Positions 47,979-59,359 of a DNA stretch of 64,000 nucleotides are shown in pieces. Position numbers and translations under genes: made by a program. Source of the stretch: Odobenus rosmarus divergens. Its lineage: Eukaryota > Chordata > Mammalia > Carnivora > Odobenidae. The DNA lies in assembly GCF_000321225.1 (NCBI RefSeq), contig NW_004450286.1:3953778-4017777 (forward strand), written 5' to 3'. Each line of letters opens with the position of its first letter. Position 1 is the stretch's first letter. The notes under the pieces are model-generated. The model made no database searches, was not told where the DNA came from, and worked only from the letters and a program-made list of their open reading frames with translations.

Positions 47979-50105
47979 AAATATAGATACAAAGAAGGCT
48001 TTCAATGTATGATATTTTGTGTTTCTTTGTAAGGAAACACTGAAGCCTTTGATTTCACCCTCTTTAAGAAATTCTGTCAAAACAAGGCAACTCTTTTTTG
48101 AACTGGTATTGACTTTAGAAAATGATTATATTATCAACTGAATTTACCATGTCTCTCTCTCATCCTAATAGAGAACTGATTAGATTGTTCTTACCTTTTA
48201 TTTTTATTTTTTTCCCATATGCTTTTTTTTTTTTTTAGTTTCAGCTTACATTTTAATAAAATATTTGTGGGTTTTGTATGTAAATCAGATTCTTAAAAGT
48301 ATGTAATGGGAACCATCACAAATGGACTTATTTTCAATGATTTTATAATTTTTTATTATAGAACATGAAATTGGGACACATGTAAGTGGCAGGGCAGGAG
48401 CAAAGCTACACAGTTTCTTAAATAAATGTACTAGGATCTTATTGCTGAGCTGTAACCACTAGTAACTGAAGAATGCAGGTTTTCTTAGCTTCTTCTGAAG
48501 GGGAATTTAAAAATATAAATTAAGAATGGAAAATTCTAGAAAATCAAAACATATCACATATAATTCAAATGTAGTTAAAACTCCAAGAACATTTTTGAAA
48601 TGTTGTGTTGTTGTAGACAGTGAAATACAGTGGGATAGGGTCATTCTGTTTTAGGGATGGTGATGGCAGGAAAAATGAAACTACACTTTTTAGCATTGAG
48701 ACAACATTTCCTAGATGGTGGCCCCATGAGAGAACATTGGGAAATGTACTGGATCTGTTTGTGACCATTATATTGTTTGTTCCTCACAGTGTGTTCAGTC
48801 TAAAGGCCGCTATGGGCTTCTATTTGTGTCATGGTGCTGGGGCTACATCTTAGGACCTTTCTTTTTACTTGACGACATTAACAACATGGTTTTGAAGAAA
48901 GGAGGACTCTTTCTCTAATAAATTCGATAGCTCCTGTGGGTTTTTAAAGGGATTCAAAGTTTAAGAATTTTAATAATGCAGAAGTCTTTATACCAGGGTG
49001 CTTAGTGGTCCCTTGATCACAGTTGCCCCTCCTGATCCTAAGGTGCATAGCCGGCTTTATTGTCAGAACACACAGGTGGCTTCTGTCAGAAGGCATGACT
49101 CCCACAGAAATGCCTGCCTGGTTCAACATTCACGTTACACTCTGCTCATGAGAATTTAATGAATATAGGAAGTTGATGGTTTCTGGTCACCAAAATCTGG
49201 TCAGTCTCTTAACTCATAATATTATGGTCTATCCCCTGGACTACCCAGGTTAGAGGTGCTTCTCTCAGTTCCAGGGCTTGAGACCTGATCTTTAAGATCT
49301 CTTTTAGCACTCAATGTCTGGAATTTCCTTCTCTGTGCTGATGTAGAATAGATACTTCATCTTAAAAAAAAACCAAAAAACAAAAAACACCACATATTTG
49401 TGGGGGAGCAAAGGCCCTGCCTGGAAATAATATATCCCCACCTCATTCCTTCAGGAATTTCTTCTCCTGTGGATCAGCTGAGCAATTCATAGATTCGGTG
49501 GGTCCCTAAGAGGCCTGTAGAGTAATTGAGATTTTAGGAGGAAAGAAAATGATTCTCAACTTCATGGTGTAGTAAATGCATTTCTAAAGACTGGAGGCTT
49601 GAGTGTAGCCCTTTTCCAAATATGCTTGGGGGTTTGGGGTTTTCAACTTATGCCACGAGTGATATTGATTAAGCATTTTCTGCCTTGCCCATTAGCTCTC
49701 CCTTCTGCTCAATGCTGTAGTGAAATCACAATTTGTGCCATGGAAATCACCGAGGCAGTAAATCTAGCTCTTATGACTTCAGTGCATTATTGAGAAGAGA
49801 GCACAGATGGACTATAAGGGAGCAAGCAGCTGTTCAAACCAACTAATATCTTTGATAATTAATAAATGTAACAGGGGAAGTGAACAGCAAAAGAAGGAGT
49901 AACTGATCTAATTTTTAACTACAATGCAGCATAAATTGATTTGTGATTTTTAAAAATTCTCTCCATAGCTTTGAATGAGAACCTTTTGGTTCCTGAGACT
50001 GCTGACTGCAATCTCAGTGACATTGGTAATGGGAAGAGAACTAACATTCTCCGTGTCATCCATAGTTATTTTGGGTTCAGCTTAAATTTCTTGCCATGTG
50101 TTATA
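47979..50105. other. Unique intronic sequence
   Basis: No young transposon recognised. T-run at 48223-48236 and an A/C-rich run at 49363-49389. ORFs at 48565-48853 and 49599-49793 carry no recognised motif. Confidence 0.45.
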
Positions 50106-50110
50106 AGTAT

Positions 50111-50604
50111 TCCTGTTTATTGAACACCAGCTAGGTTTCAGGAACTGTTCTAGGTGCTGGTGATTTAAAGATAACTGAAGCATGGTTCCTGTTTTCAAGG
50201 AGCTCCCAGTGTCTAGGAGGGATCCATGCCTATAAATATGAATAGTGAGTAAGCTCAGCTTTTAATGAGGTTATGCAGTGGCCTCAGAGGAGGGCATCAC
50301 CTGCTCTGCTAGGCTGGGGTCAGGAAACTCTTCAGAAAGAGGACTCCTAAGCTCAGCCTTGAAGGAAGAAGAAACTCACTAGGAAAAAAGCAGGAAGACC
50401 ATCCCTGGCAGAGGCACAGAGGTGCAAGACAGATGGCTGGTCAGGGGACTGAACTACTCAAACTGGCAGGAGCAAGTGATGCTTACGGAGGAGAAGCAAT
50501 AGGTATATGTACATTCATGAGAATCCAGCAAAATGGTAGGTGAGAGGTGATGAGGGCCTGAGGTCAGGTACCAGTACTAGCAATGGAGATGGGAAGAAAA
50601 GGGT
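50111..50604 (-). repeat. L2 LINE remnant (3' part, antisense)
   Basis: On the plus strand: tattgaacaccagctaggtt, tcaggaactgttctaggtgc, caaggagctcccagtgtcta, cagccttgaaggaagaag, ctggcagaggcacagaggtg, then gtgagaggtgatgagggcct and caatggagatgggaagaaaa. This is the reverse complement of the L2 3' UTR and the end of its reverse transcriptase region, with internal deletions. Confidence 0.8.
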
Positions 50605-50605
50605 C

Positions 50606-50775
50606 AGTCACACCACTTACTAGTTGGGCGACCATGGGCCAGTCCATTAACTTCTCTGAGCCACAATATTGGTGTTGGTTAAATGGATCTAATAATCCCC
50701 ACCTTACAGTTGTGTTGTTAGCACTGGATAGTATCTGTGTGATTCCTGGAATAGTAAGTTCTCAGTAACTGAGAG
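50606..50775 (+). repeat. MIR SINE
   Basis: caccacttactagttgggcg, accatgggccagtccattaa, cttctctgagccacaatatt, aatggatctaataatcccca, ccttacagttgtgttgttag, tggaatagtaagttctcagt follows MIR through its core and 3' end. Confidence 0.8.
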
Positions 50776-51685
50776 GGATGATTATCATATTATTCCTGAT
50801 TGATTGAAACACTCCATCATGTCCTGTGTTCTTTTTCTATATAGTTCACCTCTTGTCACTTTCATATCCTTGTTCAATATATAGCTGAAATGAGCTCAGA
50901 GAATTAAGCATTTTTTAAATGCTTCTGCCAACAGTCATTTTTCCAATAATTATTACTGTTGCCACATTAATCTATATTTGAGATGCAATCAAACTGAAGT
51001 GCTCAAAAATTTATAAGCTCCGTCTATCAGAACTGAAGGAAGGAGAGAGAAACATTTGGACATTATTAGAATGGTTGGCTTATTAGTGAAAAGTATCATA
51101 GTTCAAATATCAAAGATCCAACTAAATTGAAAGGATTGAGAATTGTCATTCTAGAATGGGATACTGATTTACTGTTTAGCTTTAGGCATGTTACTTCTCC
51201 TTTTCTCTGCACACTTATAAAAGGAAGAAGATGATGCCTGCTGATTAAATACCAATGAGCAGATGACAAATAATAAAATAATAACTTTCCTCTCTGAGGA
51301 GAAAAAAATTTGTGTCAGCAAATCTGTTGTTTTTTGGGACTTAACAATAAAACACACTAAATGGGAATTCTATCCCTAGTCCAGGTTTTTTCATTAACAT
51401 CAGTTTCTCCAAATGTATTCCTGACTTCCACAATTTTGTTCCATACCTCAATAGTTTTGTTTTAAATTATGAACAGCAAAAATCCCTGTGAAAAGTAGAA
51501 ATTAACCTGCTGATGTTTCTCTTTCCACCCCCATATAGACGCTATGAGATCAGTGGAAAAATACAATTTCAAAACCTAATCCAGCAGAAAATGTCTCTAA
51601 CCTGCAAAACAATCTACTCGTTTATGTAACAGGGATGATTTTTTTTTTTTTTTCTTGAAAGAAAGGTCTCTTTATAAAGAGATGC
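50776..51685. other. Unique intronic sequence
   Basis: Nothing recognised except a T-run at 51638-51652. Confidence 0.5.
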
Positions 51686-51689
51686 AAGC

Positions 51690-52010
51690 ATTTGGGGTTA
51701 TCACTCATCCTGGTTTCCTCTCGCTACCTCTTCCCTGCCTCTCTGGATCCTACCAGGAGATAGGTTAAATTTTACCTATTATATGAAGCCTTTAGAAAAA
51801 ACAAAACCAAAAACAAAAAAAAGCTTCTATAGCCACTCTTCTCTGAACTGCAGCAATTTTTTATTTTACTTGTTCCCCAGTGCTTTATATAAGCTGCTAT
51901 GTTAGTGACTATCTTATGATGAATTATGCCTTATCTTTCCAATTATATCACAAATGCTTGAGAGCAACTACTTTGCTTTTTCTATTGTCTTTCCTGGTCC
52001 AGAGGAGATA
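51690..52010 (+). repeat. Possible L2 fragment (sense)
   Basis: ataggttaaattttacctat, tatatgaagcctttagaaaa, ttacttgttccccagtgctt and acaaatgcttgagagcaact, actttgctttttctattg follow the order of the L2 3' end. Low identity. Confidence 0.35.
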
Positions 52011-52785
52011 TCTGTAGATTTATTGGCTTCCTTGGGGCTTTCCAAACTCAGATACACAAATTTTACCTGAAAGTTCACATCTCCTAGATCTTAGATTTAG
52101 GTCCTGCTCTATCGCTGTGTTCCTTCTGTACCTGTGGCAAAGTTGGCAACAAGCTGGGCCATGGACACTCGTGTCTGTGTTTATGGTGGTTTCTTCAGTC
52201 CCTAGGACTCTTCCCCTGGGTTTATAAAGCAGACTGTCTTATGCACAGTCTGTGCTCCTAACTCAATCTCAGAAATATCCCCACACAAAAAATATGGCCG
52301 GCAGAGCACGAGGGAAACCAAACTGGGAATGCACATCTTGTCTCTAAAACTTATAAATATGGATTATGTCTTTCCCTCCCAAATATTATGAATTATTGGT
52401 GACTTTAAATTCATGGTGTAGGTTCTAGTTGAAGTGGATTAAGAGTGTCTTAGAAATTGTATTCCAATTTAAGAAAACTCTTAATAGGAGCCAAATTATA
52501 CCAATATTCTAAGTCACATAATCAAATGAAGTGCTCTACTGTAGTGCATTGGCATTTTCTGTCTCTCTCTGCTTTTGCATTCTCGTAATTATATTTGGCC
52601 TCCTAGACTCACCCTGAATTTTGAGGATTCTGATGATAAGATGACATCAGAAAAAATTTATTAAGAACAATAGTTGCCTTGATTCTGTTTTCCTAAATTA
52701 TTTAGGGGGGAGTAACATTTTATTGCTATCTCTCTCAATCACTTCCCTATTGATTTCCTCCTTCACCTTCTTAAGAAACACAGAT

Positions 52786-52790
52786 GCGTG

Positions 52791-52821
<31 letters not shown>

Positions 52822-52822
52822 T
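52786..52822. repeat. (CA)n microsatellite
   Basis: gcgtgcacgcacacacacac continuing as a CA run to 52821. Confidence 0.95.
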
Positions 52823-52826
52823 TTAT

Positions 52827-52857
52827 AGCAGTCATACTTTAAAGCAGTCATACTTTA
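52827..52857. repeat. 16-bp tandem duplication next to the CA microsatellite
   Basis: agcagtcatactttaa at 52827-52842 is repeated as agcagtcatacttta at 52843-52857, directly downstream of the CA run. Confidence 0.9.
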
Positions 52858-53110
52858 GGGCTTTCTATGACGTGTAATGACTAGTTGGTAGGCACTCTAG
52901 CTGTGGAGTCTTAGAAGTAGATAGGAGTCTCTCCAGGACTTGGAGTTGTACTGGGGGAAAGTCATTCTTCATGCCCATTTTAGGGTGTTTACTGAACTCA
53001 GCAAAATAGTCTGAAAACAGTGTTCTTGAAATGGAGGGCTTTCTTCTGTGTGGTGGTTGCCCATGAGGGAAAGCCTGTTAACTGAGGTTTGGATAACTTG
53101 GATTGATTTG

Positions 53111-53390
53111 GTCAAGGTGTGACCTTAACCTATGACCTAGTATATATGTCCTACTAGTTCACAATTATCTAAGCTAAAGATAAACTTGAAGTGGAACTTT
53201 CTAAGCTCTTGGTGTGTTTCATATTATATATCATTCCTGCTCTCATTCTCCTTCTCTCCATTCCTCCCTTTCTCTCACCTTTATTAATTGTTTCATCCAT
53301 TCAGTAAGTGATCATTGAAGATGTATTATGTCAGCTACTATCCCAGGTGCTAGTGGGATGAGTAAATAAATAAGAATAGATATTATAGTA
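53111..53390 (+). repeat. Local duplicated segment, copy A
   Basis: This 280-bp stretch is repeated at 59064-59357 in the same orientation. Matching blocks include ggtcaaggtgtgacctt, tatatgtcctactag, tcacaattatctaagctaa, actttctaagctctt, ctttattaatt, atgtattatgtc/gtgcc and aatagatatt. Identity is roughly 75-80% by eye. The first half (to 53280) belongs to no family I know; the second half is the 3' end of an L2 that continues to 54290 here. Confidence 0.88.
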
Positions 53391-54290
53391 AGAGGATATA
53401 CACTAAATAGTCACACAAAAATATAAATTTTGATGTTGGGTATGGAAGAAACATACACAGAACTAGTCTTGCAGGGAGGTATATCGTGGAAGGTTTCCTT
53501 ACAAAAGTTTCATGAGAGTTGAGGAGAGTGAACAGATGAGTGGAGGTGGGAGGAAGCATGCGTCAAGCCAGGGTAACACAGCACAAGACAGAGGCAAGCA
53601 TGGGAAGGAGAGTCCAGAACAGTAGAACTAGAGACTGCAGGGATGGGACTGGGGGTGGGGGCAGAGGTAGTTTGAGATGGGACCAAGAGGCTGTTAGGGC
53701 CACATCATTGGTTTCTTTTAGGCCATTTTAGGTTTATTTGTTTATTTTTAAGGTTTAGATGTTATAAAGCAATTGGAAGCCAATGGAGGATTTTAAGCAA
53801 GAAAGTGACATGATTTGTATTTTCAAAAAGACCATTCTGGAGAAGAAAGAGAACTAAAGGCAAGAGTGGATGTGTACAAAACTGTTAGGAGGCAACTGGA
53901 GGATCCGTTAGAGAAGTAAGAAGGCAGTATAGATGGGAGTGGTATCCGTGCAATGGAGGGACTTCGATAAATGTCAGGAGTATTTAGTGGAGGGACAGGA
54001 TCTGGTGAAGGGATTAGGAATGGGGGTGAGTGAGAAGGTCTCGAGGATGTGTAGGTTTCTGGATGCACAAGTGTCCTGATGTGGGGGGTATTCACTGAAA
54101 CAGGATACACTGCAAGGGAATGGGTTCACGGTTGCTTCGGCTGTGTGTTTGGTGTCAGACATGATAAAGATGTAGCAATTTTGACATAGCCTAATGGAGT
54201 TGTTGGAGAGGGACTTTGCTCAATTCTGGGGCTCAGAAGAGAAGTCTGGGCCAGAGTAATCAGCACGACAATCAGAGAATATATCAACTG
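53280..54290 (-). repeat. L2 LINE, about 1 kb, antisense
   Basis: Plus-strand anchors in L2 antisense order: tttattaattgtttcatcca, ggaagccaatggaggatttt, aagcaagaaagtgacatgat, aaaaagaccattctgg, gcaagagtggatgtg, ttaggaggcaactggagg, attaggaatgggggtgagtg and ggctcagaagagaagtctgg, gccagagtaatcag. On the minus strand this is the end of the L2 reverse transcriptase frame followed by the 3' UTR. ORFs of 62-95 codons on the minus strand (53823-54341) are broken relics of that frame. Confidence 0.85.
53640..53661 (+). promoter_or_regulatory. G-quadruplex-type motif inside L2
   Basis: ggg at 53640, ggg at 53645, ggggg at 53651 and ggggg at 53657 with loops of 2, 3 and 1 bases. Pattern only; function unknown. 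Confidence 0.5.
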
Positions 54291-54887
54291 ATTTTGTATG
54301 TTTGTTTCAGTATGGTATTTTTCTAAAGGTAAATTGAACATTTCTTTTTAAATATTTTCCTTGTTTATGTTGTAGTATTGTTATTTACTCCCTTACAAAA
54401 ATTGACAATCTGGTATTATTATTGTTAATTATTGTTTTTGAACTGTGGTCACCATGCTGTATATTGCACCATGTCCAATATTATTTTAATGCTTTATTTT
54501 TTTAATGTAATGTGATTACAAAACATGATACTTGAATCGAATTTCTTGAGAAATACCCTTAGATTTTGAAAATCAGATTTCTTTATATCCTTAAATGAAT
54601 CTGACTTACTTTAGAAGGATAAGGGCTTTGAATTCTAATGGAGTCCTGGAAATCAATGTTTTGGAGATAGGATTATATCTTGGTCTCTTTACATGTTGCT
54701 CTGTGATTGTGGATTGTGATGCAGGGGTGCTTTCTCATCTCCCTTGCACGAGCCAGCAAAGTGACTTAAGCAAGTCACCAACTTTGCTAGAACTTCATTA
54801 CTCGTGTATTGAAGAGAGGATTGCATTAACATGGTCTCCAAGGTTCGTTTTGGGCTTAAGAATCTATGAAAAGTTAGCACTGATTTT

Positions 54888-55062
54888 TTTTTTTTAAAGA
54901 TTTTTATTTATTCATGAGAGACAGAGAAAGAGAGAGAGAGGCAGAGGGAGAAGCAGGCTCCCAAGCAGCAGGGAGCCCGACGCGGGACTCGATCCCAGGA
55001 CTCTGGGATCATGACCTGAGCCGAAGGCAGACGCTTAACCATCTGAGCCACCCAGGTGCCCG
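54888..55062 (-). mobile_element. Carnivoran SINE with perfect target-site duplication
   Basis: Perfect 16-bp duplication agttagcactgatttt at 54872-54887 and 55063-55078. Minus strand: gggcacctgggtggctcaga, tggttaagcgtctgccttcg, catgatcccagagtcctggg, gatcgagtcccgcgtcggg, gcttctccctctgcctctc. Its body is nearly the same subtype as the copy at 11563 and it still has CG dinucleotides, which suggests a fairly young insertion. Confidence 0.95.
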
Positions 55063-55639
55063 AGTTAGCACTGATTTTAAAGAAAATAGTTAGGAATGAG
55101 GATGAGGAGAGGTATTTACTTGAAATACTGGAAAAGTTTTAGATTTCTGGAGGAATTGAATCTTCTGAAATTATTCAGGATATAGTAAAGGGGAGTTTAT
55201 ACTTAAAAAAGAAACCTTTCTACACATGCTGAAAGACAGTTAAATCGCTGCTAAAAATGTGAAATGGAGGTGAGCAACATTTCCAAAAGCAGTAAGTAGT
55301 GCTACATTTTACTGGTAAATTCTATCATTCTTTTTTTAAAAAATGAAATAGAGGTTTATATAAAAATGGAAAAAAAAGGAAATTGCATGTGCAGATGTAA
55401 AATACCATCTGCGCTTCTGGATCCATTCCATGCTTCACACCTCGGTGAAAGAAATTATTGACTGAAAGCTCAGATTTTGCTGGCTAGTTGTAAAAGCTTC
55501 CTGTGTTGCTTATCATGCATTTTAAAAATAGGTGGCTTTGAATTTGTCAGTTGATTTTAGCCCCATTTGCCCAGGCCTCCTAACTCAGGAAGCATGCTTT
55601 TAGTATATCTACAGTTCAATTAATATTCAACTCAATTAA

Positions 55640-55710
55640 TAGTAATGAGCACTTACAAGGTGCTAGGCAATGTGTCAGGCACTTTGCATTGGATGAAACT
55701 TCCAAATGTT
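55640..55710 (-). repeat. MIR/L2-type 3' end fragment
   Basis: taatgagcacttacaaggtg, ctaggcaatgtgtcaggcac, tttgcattgg is the reverse complement of the common MIR 3' end. Confidence 0.5.
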
Positions 55711-57745
55711 TGTAATAGCTTTTCTTTTGCCTCCTAGTGGCAGCTTGGGTCCATCTAATTTGCTGGGCTGGAGAGATTCATCTGTATCTTACTTTGATAA
55801 AATATTAAACATTGGCAGAACGGCAAGTATACAGTCTCATAAAGTTAGAGAAGCTTGTCTTAAGTATCTCCAACTTCACTTCTCTTGTCTCTTTCCCATT
55901 TTAATAATGGCAGGTCAGGTGTCACATTTGTGTCGAGGCCCATGTCAACTCTGCTCTCATTTACTTCTTGCCATGAATTTAAGTGAAATTGGCACCTCTC
56001 TCGGGGTTATTTTTTCCCTAATCTTATTGCTAATTGTGGGATGGAATACTTGTTCCTCTTAATATAGTTTTAAATGTAGACCACTACTGCTTATACTTAT
56101 AGGTAAAGGGGGATTTGGGATTTGATTTTTTTTTTTTCAAATTTAGATTTCTGGCCATGATGTTTTACATTAAACTTACTCAGTTAAGAACATATTAAAT
56201 GGCATTTATTTTCAGAGAAATTCTTAGAAGCAACCCAAAAGAGCCAAATTTGTGTCCTTCTTCTCTAAACTACAGTCACTGCAAACGTATCTGAATTTTT
56301 CAGGCACCAACAGCTCTGGAAAAAAACATATTATTAAAAGCTCAAAGTAGACGCCTCAGGTGCCAAATGCATCCCTAAATACTTAGAGAGGGGAATAGTT
56401 ACACAGGTATTTGCTTAATATGTTAAGAGGGAGATAGCTGCATATTTTTAGAATTAAATCTGCCTTGTTAAAATGCTGACCATTTTAGTGGTAGTTTGAT
56501 TTTTAAGTGTTTGAGATCTATATATAGTAATAAACATATAGAGAACATATTATATATATACAAAATGAAATCCTTTCACTCTTCTCTAAAGCCTTAGTAA
56601 TATTAAGAAATATATTTTGTGTTCTATATACATGTCTTTAGCTGGTGTAAGAGAGAATTTACTATGATCATTTCTCTTTGAATAATAGAATTGTCTGTTT
56701 TTAGAAGATATTCACTCTAGTTAAATTTTTATGATAGGTTTAAAAGTATTTACTTGACACTGTTTTGGTAATCTGGTAGATCTGGGTATAACTGTGTCAA
56801 AAATATCTGTATCTGAACCAAGAAAATCTATCTAATTAATTACATTTTAGACAGTGGGCAAAAGACACTTAAATTTTCTGAGTTAAGCAAACTATAAAAT
56901 GTGATTGATTTACAAGAATCTGTGCAAAAAAGGCTTTGAAAAGAACAAAGTGTTCTTTTTGTTATGCTTAGTATTTTTAGGAGCTTTTATTCATTTTGAA
57001 AGCTTTCATTTCTTTCTTCCTACCTCTATTTTGTATAATTTCTTTGATTACATGATTTTTTGCACTTTTGTTCATGTGATTTTAAAAATGGCTAATCAGA
57101 TATCTTCTTTTGTAACTATATTTATCTTCATATGATTTTCTGTCTCTTTTCTGTCACTGAGCTTTATGACAGCAGCTAGTATATTTTTTCATATTTGCAT
57201 ATTAAGAGGGATATTGACAAACTAGAATGTTTCCTGAAGGGGACGACCAGGATGGCAAACAATTTAAATATAAAAAAATAAGTAGGATTTGTTGGTATTG
57301 AGACTGGAGGAAAAAAGATTTAAAGGAGATGATTCTTCAAATAGGTGAAGAAATATAAGAGGATAAAATATTTGTATGTTTTTCCAGATTTCAAAATTAA
57401 GACAATGAATGGAAAATGCAGAAGAGTCCATTTTGTTTCAGTATAAGGAGTTTTAAAAACCAATTAGAGCTATTAAAATATAATTGCTTTTTCATTTCCA
57501 AGTAGCTTATGGCAGGCCAGTTTTTCTTTTGCAATACCTAGAACAACCCAAATAAGTTACCTATACTTCCTAGAGCTGTGGAAACAATAAAGACTAAGTG
57601 AACTAAAATGTCAGAGAGGAAAACAATTCTAAGGCATGCTGCTGATAGTCATTTATTTCTTTCTCTGAAGGCATTTACTAATTCTTAGTGCAGTCTGAGG
57701 ATTGGACTTGGTCCAGGTAGAAGGTATCTTCTGGGAGTAAGAAAA
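55711..57745. other. Unique intronic sequence with an unexplained 118-codon ORF
   Basis: No transposon recognised. The plus-strand ORF at 55706-56062 is one of the two longest in the window and not repeat-derived beyond its first codons, but its translation shows no domain and reads as random with one hydrophobic stretch near its C-terminus. It is not called a gene. Confidence 0.45.
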
Positions 57746-57746
57746 G

Positions 57747-57778
57747 CTAGTGATTGTTCAAGTTAGTGATTGTTCAAG
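57747..57778. repeat. 16-bp tandem duplication
   Basis: ctagtgattgttcaag at 57747-57762 is followed directly by ttagtgattgttcaag. Confidence 0.92.
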
Positions 57779-57926
57779 GCTGGGATGACAAATTGGAAAC
57801 TTAATCCACTGGAGGTTTGCTGTGTTCTGAGGTCACATAAGAAGCAGGGGGGATAGGCTAAAAGCTTCTAAAATGCAGAGTGAAAGCCTCACCAGGCTTT
57901 TGGTATTTAGCAAACAAACAAACAAA

Positions 57927-58172
57927 TGGGGGAAATCGGAGGGTGGGGGGTGTGAACCATGAGAGACTATGGACTCTGAAAAACAAACTGAGGGTTCTAG
58001 AGGGAAGGGGCGTGGGGGAATGGGTTAGCCTGGTGATGGGTATTAAAGAGGGCACGTTCTGCTTGGAGCACTGGGTGTTATATGCAAACAATGAATCATG
58101 GAACACTGCATCAAAAACTGATGATTTAATGTATGGTGATTAACATAACATAATTAAAAAAATGCATAAAAA
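57927..58172 (+). mobile_element. 5'-truncated carnivoran L1, 3' UTR only
   Basis: gggggaaatcggagggtggg, gtgaaccatgagagactatg, ctgaaaaacaaactgagggt, ggttagcctggtgatgggta, gcactgggtgttatatgc, gtatggtgattaacataaca and an A-rich tail. An (aaac)n stretch precedes it and no clear target-site duplication was found. ORFs on both strands are repeat-derived. Confidence 0.9.
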
Positions 58173-58399
58173 AAAAGCACTTGGCAGGAGGGATGTGCCA
58201 AACTCAAACACAAGCCTGAACTCTTCTTGAAGATGTTTGTTTTTTAGCTATTTGGACCTGAGGATAAAGAAATAAGCTGAAACTTCTAAGAGAATTCCTC
58301 TTGTATTCTTTAAGGACTGAGAAGATAAAGATCTGCTAGGCTCTCAATCAAAATCCAGGGGGTGCCAGTGTCCAGGAGCACAAATAAACAAGGGGTAGA

Positions 58400-59062
58400 C
58401 CAACACATATCTTCCTAAAACTGCATCCTACCCCCAACCCAGCTGAATCCTTGATTGGCTTGAGATTATCAGCCTCTTATCTCCCTAAAATAGAAAGGGG
58501 AAGCCTGCTCTGAAGAAAGATAACATCATTTGAGATTCTGAGGTTCCTCTATACATACTTTCTGTCATATGATAAAAGAGTAACTAGACATACCTATAGG
58601 CAAAACTCTATGACTAATAATCAAAAGAAAAAAATACACATTTGAAGCAGGCAAGTAGATGACCCAGATATTGCAGATAACTAACAGGTCTTTAAAATAT
58701 TTGTGATTAATTAGTATGTTCAATTATCTGAGAATTGAGATTCATAAAAAATAAGCAGATATTCTTCAACTGACACAAACTCTACCTGAAATTAAGAATT
58801 TGATGGAGAAGTAGAATAGGTTGAACACAGTAGAACACAAGGTTAGTGAACTGAAAAACACAAAATAAAGCATAGAAAAGGAAAGAAAAGGAAAAATCAG
58901 ACAATGTGTCAAAGATATTTGGGATATGCTCAATAATTTTAACATATGTAGAATTAAAGTCCCCAAAGGAGAGGAGAGAGAACAAATGGAGGAGATACAT
59001 TATCTGAAGTGTCAAGGCCAGGAATTTCCCCAAATTTAAGGGACAACCACACACAGCTTACT
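58400..59062 (+). mobile_element. Ancient L1 (L1M/HAL1-like): 5' region and start of ORF1
   Basis: cagctgaatccttgattggc, ttgagattatcagcctctta, gaagaaagataacatcattt, tgacccagatattgcagata and tagtgaactgaaaaacacaa, gaattaaagtccccaaagga, gaggagagagaacaaatgg match the leader and ORF1 of old mammalian L1/HAL1 elements as I recall them. Frames are broken. The copy is cut off at about 59062, where the duplicated segment begins; matching later sequence resumes at about 61423. Confidence 0.7.
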
Positions 59063-59063
59063 G

Positions 59064-59357
59064 GTCAAGGTGTGACCTTGCTCTATGACGTCATATATGT
59101 CCTACTAGCTCACAATTATCTAAGCTAATAGGTAAGCCTGAAATGGACTTTCTAAGCTCTTGAGGGGATTTATATTATAAATTACTCCTGCTCTCCTTCT
59201 CCTTCCTCCCTCCATTCTCTTTTTTTCTTCTTTATTAATTCATTCATCCATTCAAATAAATGATCATGGAACATGTGAACATGTATTATGTGCCAGGTCC
59301 TGTCCTAGATGCTAGTGAAATGAGCAAATGAATAGAAATAGATATTGTTATAAGGGG
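59064..59357 (+). repeat. Local duplicated segment, copy B
   Basis: Second copy of 53111-53390, same orientation. It keeps ggtcaaggtgtgacctt, tatatgtcctactag and tcacaattatctaagctaa, gains an extra catgtgaa near 59275 by a small duplication, and stops at the 5' end of an L1. Its right part contains the 3' end of an L2 (attcattcatccattca ... gtgccaggtcctgtcctaga). Confidence 0.85.
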
Positions 59358-59359
59358 GC

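Noticed and set aside
53823..54341. Several 62-95 codon minus-strand ORFs that look partly protein-like
   Set aside because: They are broken remains of the L2 reverse transcriptase region, spread over different frames.
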